From: Nitrosomonas oligotropha
GTDB lineage: Bacteria > Pseudomonadota > Gammaproteobacteria > Burkholderiales > Nitrosomonadaceae
DNA: 64,000 nucleotides
Reading direction: 5' to 3'
NCBI RefSeq assembly: GCF_009833085.1
Contig: NZ_QRBZ01000023.1
Coordinates: 41,298 to 105,297, forward strand
The translations under genes were made by a program, and so were the position numbers. The notes beneath the pieces were generated by a model, which saw only the letters and a list, made by a program, of their open reading frames with translations, was not told the origin of the DNA and made no database searches. This document shows positions 27,215 through 34,767 of the stretch, piece by piece (positions within the stretch are counted from its first letter, which is position 1; every line of letters begins with the position of its first letter).

Positions 27215-27937
27215 ATGCCTTGCGCACTGTGCCTTCAAGAAGCTGAACTACGACGTTCGCACGTCATTCCAGAATTCCTGTATGAGACTCTTTATGACGA
27301 GAAACACCGCCTTCAGGTGCTATCGATCATTCCAGAACAAGGAAATTGGCGCGAGCAAAAAGGGTTGCGGGAAAAATTGCTATGCGATGCATGCGAACAA
27401 AAATTCTCAGTCTGGGAGCGCTACGCCAGCTTGGTTCTCAAGGGCGGCATACCCCTCACAGTCAAGCAAGAGAGCAACATTGTTCATATTTCGGGCCTCG
27501 ACTATAAACGATTCAAGCTATTCCAATTATCGGTACTATGGCGCGCTGGTATTTCCTCTCTCCAGTTCTTCGAAAAGATTCAACTCGGAAAGCACACCGA
27601 GGAATTACGCCGTCTTCTTCTCGAAGATAACCCTGGTTCTCCTGAGCGATATGGCTGCTTCATGTTCGGGTTAAAGCACAACTCCGAAGCTTTCACTGGA
27701 GTCATCATGCAGCCTGGAAAGGTTCGCCTAGACGGCCATATTGCTTATCGCTTCGTTTTTGGTGGCTTCCTCTGGGCCATGCTCGTATCCAGCCACGACC
27801 TTGGAGCGCCTTTGAATAAATGCACCCTAAGCGCCTCTGGTGATACGGTCTTACTACTGCGCAACGCTAGCGACATGGACAACTTGGTAGCTTTCTCAGT
27901 TGAACTTGGTCAAATGGGACGTGCGCCATCATCTTAA
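27215..27937 (+). CDS. HNH-like treble-clef protein of unknown function
   Basis: A 240-residue protein. The N-terminal third carries paired cysteines C3/C6 (CALC), then RSHVIPEFLY with His16, then C57/C60 (CDACEQKF). C-x2-C, S-H-x-I-P and C-x2-C in this order resemble HNH endonuclease-like treble-clef proteins, often found in accessory and restriction-type loci. The C-terminal two thirds are a mixed alpha/beta region without a recognised motif. ATG at 27215 is preferred because the cysteine motif begins right there. Nuclease function is plausible but not shown; an HNH catalytic histidine pair is not complete. Confidence 0.6.
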   Translation: MPCALCLQEAELRRSHVIPEFLYETLYDEKHRLQVLSIIPEQGNWREQKGLREKLLCDACEQKFSVWERYASLVLKGGIPLTVKQESNIVHISGLDYKRFKLFQLSVLWRAGISSLQFFEKIQLGKHTEELRRLLLEDNPGSPERYGCFMFGLKHNSEAFTGVIMQPGKVRLDGHIAYRFVFGGFLWAMLVSSHDLGAPLNKCTLSASGDTVLLLRNASDMDNLVAFSVELGQMGRAPSS

Positions 27938-28020
27938 GTACGAAACCTATCCTTTCAAACGAAGTTAGGTCGCGAACAAAGAAAATGGACAGGTAACATA
28001 AAACAAGTAATCACTATCTT

Positions 28021-28665
28021 GAATGCCTAGGAAACCCGCCACCATGACCTCCACCTCCACGGCCCTTACCGAATAATATCGCAACAGCAACAAGACCAAC
28101 GATAGCAACACCCGCTACTACTTTTCTCCAATCAACGACGGTCTTATAGAGCTAAAAATCCTCGCGCCAGTGCATGCTTTGCCAGATTTCATCCCAGGCC
28201 AATGCATTGGGGCGGCCAACGGCATTCGGCGTGACGGTGATTTTTTGATCCGCCCGGACAACCACGAATTGCCCGGTATCCTCCCGCGTCATCACTTCGA
28301 TCGTGCTGCTGAGCACCATGATGTCGGTTTGTTGTTGCGACACATTGATTTGCAGCACTGCGTTTCTGGCTTGTATCCTGGCATGCAGTGTCTCGATGTT
28401 GTGCGGGCAGCTCGATGTGTCCGCGTACGCTTTGCCGGAATTGAACTGGTCGACGCGTATCGAACAGGTTGAATCCGATGCTTTGAATTCGACGCGGGCC
28501 CCGCTTTGCATTCCCGAGCTCACAAACGAATTGTTCTTCACCGGCGCGGAAACTTTTACTTGATCGCCGTTCAACAGCACATTTTTGCCCGATGCATAGA
28601 GCGTTCCGATATAGGCGGAATCCTATAGCCTCGTCTTGCTCCCAGAAACCGCCGTTTTCAGCAAA
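28021..28665 (-). pseudogene. Decayed copy of the FecR-like lipoprotein gene
   Basis: A degenerate direct duplicate of the gene at 31664-32431, near-identical over about 640 bp. Defects: the 5' end with signal peptide and lipobox is missing, an in-frame Gln codon has become TAG (CTA on the + strand at 28152-28154), and about 27 bp is deleted near 28612. The remaining central frame still encodes the DIETLHAR-like and VLQINVSQQQTDIMV segments. At 28665 the similarity stops abruptly and IS5-family transposase sequence begins, so an insertion or recombination event truncated it. Confidence 0.9.
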
Positions 28666-28748
28666 ACAGCATTCTTCATCAGCCCTCGGTAGCGGGTCCG
28701 GGTGAATCCAAACTGCCGCTTGATCACCCGGAATACATGTTCCTTTAC
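28666..28748 (-). mobile_element. IS5-family transposase C-terminal fragment
   Basis: Read on the minus strand, this stretch encodes KEHVFRVIKRQFGFTRTRYR followed by GLMKNA. That is the highly conserved C-terminal E-H-x-F-R-V-I-K-R-Q-F-G-F block of IS4/IS5-family DDE transposases, which includes the catalytic Glu. Only about 27 codons remain, with no terminal repeats, fused directly to the truncated FecR-like pseudogene. It is the scar of a lost insertion sequence. Confidence 0.8.
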
Positions 28749-28833
28749 TCAACTTTAAAGACTCGAACTAAATTTTCGGCTTAGCGAGCTTGCGTACATA
28801 ACTTTCCTATAATTTTAAGTAGACTTTTCTCAA

Positions 28834-28848
28834 GCTTATTAAATAAGC
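28834..28848. promoter_or_regulatory. 7-1-7 palindrome upstream of the KGG-repeat gene
   Basis: GCTTATT-A-AATAAGC is a perfect inverted repeat 48 bp before the KGG-repeat gene start and about 20 bp downstream of a TATAAT hexamer (28808-28813). Its position just inside a likely promoter fits a repressor site; the regulator is unknown. Confidence 0.4.
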
Positions 28849-28896
28849 GATTCCATTTAACTAATTAATTATTTATTTAATTTAAAGGAGTTTCAA

Positions 28897-29352
28897 ATGA
28901 CTACTACTAAACATTCCAATGATAATGATAACAACTCTTCTAATAAAGGATTTGCATCGATGGATCCTGAAAAACAACGTGAGATAGCAAGCGAAGGTGG
29001 CAAAGCTGCTCATGCAAAGAAAACAGCCCATGAATTTGATTCTGAAGAAGCGGCTGATGCGGGAAGTAAAGGAGGACAGTCACGAGGAAGTAATGCGTCA
29101 AAAGAAAGTTCATCTTCTACTACGGGCCGCGGCAAAAATAGCAATGATGGTGAAGATTCAAAGAGTAATACCCGCTCCACCTCCTCATCCGAAGGCGACT
29201 CATCTTCCACCCATGCGAAATCGGGTAGCCAGAATAAACATTCAAATGATAGTAACGACGATGATAATGAAAATAGTGAATCCTCAAGCGCGAGAAACAG
29301 TTCATCAAAACAGCACTCAGAGGCGGGTAAGAAAAGCCATACCAATAAATAA
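28897..29352 (+). CDS. KGG-repeat stress-associated protein
   Basis: A 151-residue hydrophilic protein. The N-terminal 60 residues contain two KGG/GGK-type stress motifs (GFASMDPEKQREIASEGGKAA and ADAGSKGGQSRG) known from general stress proteins such as GsiB/ConA-like families. The remaining 90 residues are low-complexity Ser/Asn/Asp/Lys sequence, probably disordered. AAAGGAG stands six bases before the ATG. Base composition is much more AT-rich than the flanking housekeeping genes. A role in desiccation, heat or solute stress is inferred from the motif only. Confidence 0.8.
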   Translation: MTTTKHSNDNDNNSSNKGFASMDPEKQREIASEGGKAAHAKKTAHEFDSEEAADAGSKGGQSRGSNASKESSSSTTGRGKNSNDGEDSKSNTRSTSSSEGDSSSTHAKSGSQNKHSNDSNDDDNENSESSSARNSSSKQHSEAGKKSHTNK

Positions 29353-29508
29353 GGAACGTTGGTATTAAGCTTTATTTTTAAGACGAGGAAGATCTATGGC
29401 ATTCATTCCTTAAACATAATAATTTTGGGTATTTTTATGTTAGCCAACGAACAGATTCTTTACTAAGTCTCAAAGATAATCTAATTCATAGTTTTACAAA
29501 GGAAACCA

Positions 29509-29892
29509 ATGATGTTCAAATTAAAATTGAATTCTTTATTATTTACAAGCGCCGTATTCCTATTGGCGAGCAATTTTGCACAGGCTGATCCCGAGCAAAA
29601 ACAAAACAAGTCTAGCGAACATCGTGAATCACAAACACCTGATGCTGATGCTTATCCTTCAACTGAATCACCTCATGGCATAAGTGAACGCAGTAACGAA
29701 AATAGTTCAACGCCTTCTGGTTCTTTTAATAAAAGCACCGGTTCCGAGGGAACAGAAAAAAGCAAATCATCTTCTTCAAATGGTGGTAATACTCAACGTG
29801 GTTCAGATTCATCAGATAGACACTCAGCTCCCCAATCTTCCGGATCAAGCCACCAACACTCTGGTTCATCAGATGGTGGGGCTGGTAAATAA
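29509..29892 (+). CDS. Secreted serine-rich low-complexity protein
   Basis: A 127-residue protein with a clear signal peptide (LLFTSAVFLLASNFAQA, cleavage near residue 27) and a mature region dominated by Ser, Gly, Asn, Gln and His (GSSHQHSGSSDGGAGK at the C-terminus). The mature chain is almost surely disordered and lies in the periplasm or outside the cell. A ribosome binding site AAAGGAA precedes the ATG. Composition resembles the preceding KGG-repeat gene, suggesting related expression or a shared origin. No known domain. Confidence 0.65.
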   Translation: MMFKLKLNSLLFTSAVFLLASNFAQADPEQKQNKSSEHRESQTPDADAYPSTESPHGISERSNENSSTPSGSFNKSTGSEGTEKSKSSSSNGGNTQRGSDSSDRHSAPQSSGSSHQHSGSSDGGAGK

Positions 29893-29921
29893 CTTTATTA
29901 AACACTCTTATGGAGACAATC

Positions 29922-29999
29922 ATGCATACATTTACTGTTGAGTCTAAAAACAAAAAGAAAGATGATGATAAAAACAAAACCCCAAGTAAGAAAAAATGA
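29922..29999 (+). CDS. Tiny basic peptide (25 residues)
   Basis: A short frame starting at an ATG seven bases after a GGAG ribosome binding site. The peptide is MHTFTVESKNKKKDDDKNKT plus PSKKK: after a short hydrophobic start it is almost wholly Lys/Asp/Asn. It ends ten bases before a strong intrinsic terminator, so it would be the last gene of the KGG/Ser-rich transcript. The composition matches its neighbours. It could be a genuine small protein or a chance frame in AT-rich DNA. Confidence 0.45.
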   Translation: MHTFTVESKNKKKDDDKNKTPSKKK

Positions 30000-30008
30000 T
30001 TCTTGAAT

Positions 30009-30035
30009 TAAACCCGCTCAGGCGGGTTTAATTTT
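30009..30035 (+). terminator. Strong Rho-independent terminator
   Basis: TAAACCCGC-TCAG-GCGGGTTTA forms a perfect 9-bp stem with a four-base loop, followed by ATTTTTA. It closes the low-complexity small-gene transcript (KGG repeat, Ser-rich, basic peptide). Confidence 0.9.
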
Positions 30036-30063
30036 TATAATGAAGACGTATTGGAGAACTATT

Positions 30064-30249
30064 ATGTATGAAGTTACAAACGCTCAAACCAACCCTCCTA
30101 ATCCGGCACATCCAGAAGTAAAACCTGAACGGGAAAAACCAGAAATTCCAAATAATCCTGCTCTGGAACCGGAGATTCCATCGAAAACTTTCATACCAGA
30201 GAAAATTCCTCCGCTAACTGAATCAGAGTTGGACATTCCTAGAGAATAA
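30064..30249 (+). CDS. Proline/glutamate-rich small protein
   Basis: A 61-residue protein, MYEVTNAQTNPPNPAHPEVK and onward, with Pro about every third to fourth residue and many Glu/Lys (EPEIPSKTFIPEKIPP). It is probably extended or disordered, with no signal peptide or membrane segment. TTGGAGAAC lies shortly before the ATG at 30064, which is preferred over an in-frame codon at 30040. I recognise no family. It belongs to the same AT-rich cluster of low-complexity genes but follows a terminator, so it has its own promoter. Confidence 0.55.
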   Translation: MYEVTNAQTNPPNPAHPEVKPEREKPEIPNNPALEPEIPSKTFIPEKIPPLTESELDIPRE

Positions 30250-30254
30250 AGCGC

Positions 30255-30345
30255 CCCGGTGCAAGCAGCGGGCTATCAACTGCACTCTTCAGTCAGCTGG
30301 TCTTTCACCAGCTTTCGCCCCAAGGAACGGGGAATTGAATCCTCA
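30255..30345 (+). mobile_element. Possible IS200/IS605 right-end (omega-RNA-like) relic
   Basis: About 90 bp with two consecutive hairpins: AGCTGG/CCAGCT (30295-30300 with 30308-30313), then GCCCC-AAGGAA-CGGGG, followed by AATTGAATCC. GC-rich hairpins followed by a TTGAAT-like end recall the 3' ends of IS200/IS605 elements and the guide scaffolds read from them. No tnpA or tnpB is present, so this would be a decayed end. The match is from memory and tentative. It is much more GC-rich than its surroundings. Confidence 0.35.
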
Positions 30346-30417
30346 GAGATTAAATATCACTATATTGATAAATATGTTTCTCGGTTTATTGGAAGTGTCA
30401 TCCAAGGGAGATATTAA

Positions 30418-31446
30418 ATGATTAAGCAACTGGTATCAGTATTATTACTTCTTATTATTCCTTCGCACTTTCCTGTTTTAGCTCAGGAAGTTCCTTCAAC
30501 TGCTCAAGCTTTGCAAAATTTCAATATCAATCCTAAGCAAATTGAGAAACTTGAGCAAGGTGAAATAGTGAGTTATAAGGTTAATGAAACTAACAAAAAA
30601 GAGTTAGGAATTGGGTTAGCTATAATCATCCCTGCACCTCTACCTAAAATTGTAGATTACATCAGAGAAGGCAGATTTACGCTTCACGAAATCAATTTAA
30701 TTTCAAGTGGAATACTTCATATTCATGCCAATATCAGCAGCTTTAAAAAATTCGGCTTCACCCATGATCAAATCGATGAAGCAAAAAAATTTATTAATGC
30801 TAAATCTGGAGAAGTTTTTAACTTATCAAAACAGGAATTGGATAGCCTAGGGTCAATTAGAAACCAAAAAGAAGAAGACAATAACGAAAAAATATTAGAA
30901 ATAGCCAATCAAAAATATCGGGAATTTCTATTACATCGTTTTACTACTTACGGGAAAAAGGGACTTTCAGGTATTGAATCATACAAGCGGGAAAAGAGTT
31001 TCGCAGATCCCGGTCAGGAGCTGCGCACCGATGCTGTCAATAGTAAAGCGTGGGCAAAATATTTTCCAGAGTTGCAGCAAGCTTGGCTAAACTACCCTGC
31101 AAAACCACCCAAAGATACTAAAGAAGAGTTTCTGTGGATAAATCGTATCATTGAAGATCGGCCTACTGCGATTCTTATGCATCGCATGATAGCTTCTAAT
31201 GAGACAGGCAGCATTCTCTTATCAAGACAATTTTATGTTGGACATTCATATAACTCCAGTCAAGTAGTAGCAGGAGGTCTCCCTTATAAAGATGGCATTC
31301 TTGTGTTTTATTCGGTTCGCAGCTCTACTGATCAGGTTTCGGGTGTAGGAAGCAGTGTTAAGCGCTCATTAGGACGCGCTCAATTAAAAAAAGAAATGAT
31401 TGCAAAACTAGAACAAGTAAAAGAAGATTTGAAATCGCCCGAATGA
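30418..31446 (+). CDS. Exported protein of unknown function
   Basis: A 342-residue protein with a signal peptide (LVSVLLLLIIPSHFPVLAQ, cleaved near residue 22). The mature part is mixed alpha/beta: a repeated region around residues 30-140 (NFNINPKQIEKLEQGEIVSY), a charged helical linker near 150-175, and a C-terminal half with MHRMIASNETGSILLSRQFYVGHSYNSSQVVAGGLPY. No cysteines and no heme or metal motif. AAGGGAGA precedes the start. The codon composition is AT-rich like the rest of the island. The C-terminal half resembles START/lipid-binding-like outer-membrane biogenesis proteins only vaguely. Confidence 0.65.
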   Translation: MIKQLVSVLLLLIIPSHFPVLAQEVPSTAQALQNFNINPKQIEKLEQGEIVSYKVNETNKKELGIGLAIIIPAPLPKIVDYIREGRFTLHEINLISSGILHIHANISSFKKFGFTHDQIDEAKKFINAKSGEVFNLSKQELDSLGSIRNQKEEDNNEKILEIANQKYREFLLHRFTTYGKKGLSGIESYKREKSFADPGQELRTDAVNSKAWAKYFPELQQAWLNYPAKPPKDTKEEFLWINRIIEDRPTAILMHRMIASNETGSILLSRQFYVGHSYNSSQVVAGGLPYKDGILVFYSVRSSTDQVSGVGSSVKRSLGRAQLKKEMIAKLEQVKEDLKSPE

Positions 31447-31480
31447 CACTGTCTACATCGATGAAAAAAACATTCCATGC

Positions 31481-31660
31481 ATGAAGTTTCGAGTATCGAA
31501 AAACCCCGACACTATTCACCTATCTCCTGAGATCATCAATTTTGTGGGAGAAAAAAACGATCCGCAGGGTAAGTGGTTAATTGAAGTGGAAATCCAGGAT
31601 GTAAATAGAAACACCACGTTGCAGCTTAAGACCCGTTTTATCTTGAAAGCTGGTAGTTAA
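31481..31660 (+). CDS. Possible gene remnant or small protein
   Basis: A 59-residue frame (MKFRVSKNPDTIHL..., ending FILKAGS) in the gap after the exported protein. The same frame continues upstream through about 16 more protein-like codons (DTVYIDEKNIPC) without a start, then reaches a stop. That looks like the 3' part of a truncated gene encoding a beta-rich domain. No ribosome binding site lies before the ATG. It converges with the FecR-like gene, stopping 3 bp from it. Confidence 0.35.
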   Translation: MKFRVSKNPDTIHLSPEIINFVGEKNDPQGKWLIEVEIQDVNRNTTLQLKTRFILKAGS

Positions 31661-31663
31661 ACG

Positions 31664-32431
31664 CTAGCGATGCCTGGGAAACCCACTACCATGACCTCCG
31701 CCACCACGGCCTTTACCGAACAATATCGCAACGGCGACAAGCGCAACGATAGCAACGCCCGCTACTACTTTTCTCCAGTCAACGACAGTTTTGTAGAGCT
31801 GAAAATCCTCGCGCCAGCGCATGCGTTGCCAGATTTCATCCGGGGCCAGTGCATGGGGTTGGCCGATGGCATTCGGCGTTACGGTAATTTTTTGATCTGC
31901 CCGGACAGCCACGAATTGCCCTGTATCCACACGCGTCATCACTTCGATCGTGCCGCTGAGCACCATGATGTCGGTTTGTTGTTGCGACACGTTGATTTGC
32001 AGGACTGCGTTTCTGGCTAGTATCCTGGCGTGCAGCGTCTCGATGTCGTGCAGACAACTCGATGTGTCCGCGTACGCTTTGCCGGAATTGAACTGGTCGA
32101 CGCGTATCGAACAGGTTGAATCCGATGCTTTGAATTCAATACGAGCACCACTTTGCATGCCCGAGCTTACAAACGAATTGTTCTTTACCGGCGCGGAAAC
32201 TTTTACTTGATCGCCGTTCAACAGCACATTTTTGCCCGATGCGTACAGCGTTCCGATGACGGCATCGCTTGCACCGGCGTTGCGATGAAGGCGGAATCCC
32301 ATATTCTCGTCTTGCTCCCAGAAACCGCCGTTTTCGGCAAAATTCCTGTCCTGGATGGGCACGGTTTTACAACCCGCCAGGAGTAAAACTGTGATCAAAA
32401 GCAGCAGCCATTGATTGTAAGAAGAAGCCAT
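31664..32431 (-). CDS. FecR-like lipoprotein with C-terminal membrane anchor
   Basis: A 255-residue protein. The signal peptide ends in a lipobox (LLLAGC). The central region (about residues 45-200) has the FecR-like beta-sandwich pattern (VLLNGDQVKVSAPVKNNSFV, then VRADQKITVTPN). Near the C-terminus a hydrophobic helix (VVAGVAIVALVAVAILF) is followed by a Gly/His/Arg tail (KGRGGGGHGSG). Anchoring by lipid plus helix is odd. Start 32431 is chosen over an upstream ATG because the signal peptide begins there. A near-identical pseudogene lies 3.6 kb away in the same orientation. No sigma or TonB receptor partner is nearby, so iron signalling is not implied. Confidence 0.75.
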   Translation of the reverse strand: MASSYNQWLLLLITVLLLAGCKTVPIQDRNFAENGGFWEQDENMGFRLHRNAGASDAVIGTLYASGKNVLLNGDQVKVSAPVKNNSFVSSGMQSGARIEFKASDSTCSIRVDQFNSGKAYADTSSCLHDIETLHARILARNAVLQINVSQQQTDIMVLSGTIEVMTRVDTGQFVAVRADQKITVTPNAIGQPHALAPDEIWQRMRWREDFQLYKTVVDWRKVVAGVAIVALVAVAILFGKGRGGGGHGSGFPRHR

Positions 32432-32978
32432 TAAGCGTGGATAGTAACTCCGGTAAATGCCCCCCCTTATCTTGCAGAAGAATGGTTTGGTTAGAGTGGT
32501 GTCCATTTTGCTTTCCTTTTCATGGTCGTTGCGAGTGGATTGCGGATGGAGTCACTGTACCGTGATTAATCTGAATCTGCACTGAATGCAGCAAAGCGTG
32601 ATCAGAGCGTTTTTTTGCAGTGTCATTTCACAGAACGTGTTGATTACGTTTGGAGTGCGCTGGTCGAGCTATCGACGTAATCCACTTAGCCTGTATCAAA
32701 CAAACAATAGATCGGCAGTTACTTTATTCCGGCTCCATGTGCGTTACCGAACTGATCCCATCGGCTGAGCGTGCAATGATGAAAATAAGCGCTGAAATAC
32801 ATTGTTTTAAATTTCCGGAAATTCCGGATTGGCCGTCTTATCTATCATGGTGTAGTACCACCACACCGCCATTTCATCTTGCCAATTTTCACGCGACCCC
32901 AGCAATTAATACAAAGCTCTGCATCGGAGCGGTTATTAAAACATTCACGCTAAGAAATTTTTGTTACAGGAGAAATTT
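32432..32978. other. Non-coding stretch between FecR-like and di-heme genes
   Basis: About 550 bp between divergent genes, so it should hold promoters for both. Visible structures: a TTCCGGA direct repeat (AAATTTCCGGAAATTCCGGA near 32812) and a short inverted repeat GGTGT/ACACC near 32850. Short open frames exist, but none has a ribosome binding site or recognisable motif. Confidence 0.5.
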
Positions 32979-34541
32979 ATGAATAATCAATATCGATTAG
33001 CAGTCATTCCAATCGTTGTTTTCAGCTTATTTACAATGGGAGGGCTTCATGCATTTGCAACGGAGCTTGGCAAGGAAGTTTCTGTGCAAAACCATTTGCA
33101 GGACGGCGATGAATTCAACACGAAAATGCGAAAGCTCATCAGTCACGGCAAGCTCTTATTCGGTGCGGCCTGGACCAGTCAAGAAGGCGGCGGGCGGCCA
33201 TTAACGAAAGGAACGGATTCTCCGTTGACGGATTCATCCTCGCCCTTGGTTTTTCCACGCAATTTCAATCGTATCTCAGCACCGGATACGAATTCCTGCT
33301 CGGGCTGCCATAACAAGCCCCGCATCGGTGGCGGCGGAGAAATTGTTAACAATGCATTCATTACCGGACAACGTTTCGATTTTGCAACCTTTGACCATAA
33401 CGACACGACGCCCAAGCGGGGCGCGTTAGATGAAGAAGGCAAATTTGTGCAACTGCAAACCATTGCCAATTCCCGTAATACGCTGGGTCTGTTTGGTTCG
33501 GGTTATATCGAGATGTTGAGCCGTCAGATGACAACAGATTTGCAAAAGATCCGCGATTCCATTGCCGCCGGCAAGAATGCGGAACTGATTAGCAAAGGAG
33601 TTTCTTTCGGGACTTTAGCGAGGAATCAGGATGGCAGCTGGAATACCAGCCATGTCAACGGATTGCTTGCATCAAGCCTGACTAGTGATGGTGCCGATCA
33701 TCCACCGAGTCTAATTATTAAACCCTTCCATCAGGCGGGTGGCGTAGTGTCGTTACGTCAATTCACCAATAACGCATTTAATCAACATCATGGCATTCAG
33801 TCTACCGAACGGTTCGGTATCAATGTCGACGCGGATGGCGATGAGTTCGTTAACGAAATCACGCGTGCGGATATCACCGCAGTAACTTTATTTCAAGCGC
33901 AACTTGCAGTGCCTGGCCGGGTGATTCCTAATAATCCTGAAATTGAGGCGGCTGTTCGTGCGGGTGAGCAGATTTTCCAAAATATTGGATGCTCGGGCTG
34001 CCATGTCCCTAAATTACCCTTGGATAAAAAAGGATGGGTCTTCAGTGAACCTAATCCTTTCAATCCCAAGGGCAACTTACAAGCAGGCAAAGCCCAGGAG
34101 TATAAACTGGATTTAACAGATGACAAGCTTGACCAGCCAAGACTGAAAGTGGAAAAGGAAATAGTGTGGGTGCCCGCGTTTACCGACCTGAAACTACATG
34201 ATATTACCAGCGGCCCCGGCGATCCCAATCGAGAGCCCATTGACCAGAATGCGCCTGAAGGATCCCCTGAGTTTTTTGCAGGAAACTCGCATTTCATGAC
34301 GCGAAAACTCTGGGGAACAGCGAATGAACCGCCGTATTTTCATCATGGACAATTTACCACCATGCGTCAGGCCATCGAAGCGCATCGTGGTGAAGCCTAT
34401 GGCACCTACGTCAAGTGGATAGCTCTCAGCGAGGCACATCAGAACTCAGTCATTGAATTCCTGAAAACGTTGCAGATTTTGCCTGAAGGCACTACACATC
34501 TGGTGGTCGATGAGCGTGGCCATAAGAAAGATTGGCCTTAA
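32979..34541 (+). CDS. Di-heme oxidoreductase (DHOR/DUF1111-like cytochrome c)
   Basis: A 520-residue periplasmic protein. The signal peptide spans about residues 1-28 (VIPIVVFSLFTMGGLHAFA). Heme sites are CSGCH at residue 107 and CSGCH at residue 338. The arrangement and the conserved-looking FTDLKLHDITSGPGD and LWGTANEPPYFHHGQFTTMRQAIEAH match the putative thiol-oxidoreductase/di-heme family DUF1111 rather than classical CcpA. The start at 32979 follows an AGGAGA site. Electron partner and substrate are unknown. It is the second large di-heme protein in the window. Confidence 0.85.
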   Translation: MNNQYRLAVIPIVVFSLFTMGGLHAFATELGKEVSVQNHLQDGDEFNTKMRKLISHGKLLFGAAWTSQEGGGRPLTKGTDSPLTDSSSPLVFPRNFNRISAPDTNSCSGCHNKPRIGGGGEIVNNAFITGQRFDFATFDHNDTTPKRGALDEEGKFVQLQTIANSRNTLGLFGSGYIEMLSRQMTTDLQKIRDSIAAGKNAELISKGVSFGTLARNQDGSWNTSHVNGLLASSLTSDGADHPPSLIIKPFHQAGGVVSLRQFTNNAFNQHHGIQSTERFGINVDADGDEFVNEITRADITAVTLFQAQLAVPGRVIPNNPEIEAAVRAGEQIFQNIGCSGCHVPKLPLDKKGWVFSEPNPFNPKGNLQAGKAQEYKLDLTDDKLDQPRLKVEKEIVWVPAFTDLKLHDITSGPGDPNREPIDQNAPEGSPEFFAGNSHFMTRKLWGTANEPPYFHHGQFTTMRQAIEAHRGEAYGTYVKWIALSEAHQNSVIEFLKTLQILPEGTTHLVVDERGHKKDWP

Positions 34542-34767
34542 TAAGTAATATTTAGTTCTCAGTTTCATGATTGAGAAAAATTCCTATGTGACTTTTGCTT
34601 TCCACTCATAAAAGTCCGTAGGGATTTTGGCCCAACCATCACTACCGATACTTAGTTCCTTTTATTTAGTTTGTCGATGACAAACACATATTTACCTGAC
34701 AGCTCTCTTAATGAATCAACAGATATGCAAGATTACGAGTTTCATCTTGATATCTGTTAAATGAACC

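Noticed and set aside
31664..32431. FecR-type iron-signalling role for the lipoprotein
   Set aside because: No sigma factor or TonB receptor is next to it, and it has a lipobox, unlike classical FecR.
32650..32982. 110-codon frame upstream of the di-heme gene
   Set aside because: It overlaps the di-heme gene start, has no ribosome binding site, and its composition is not protein-like.
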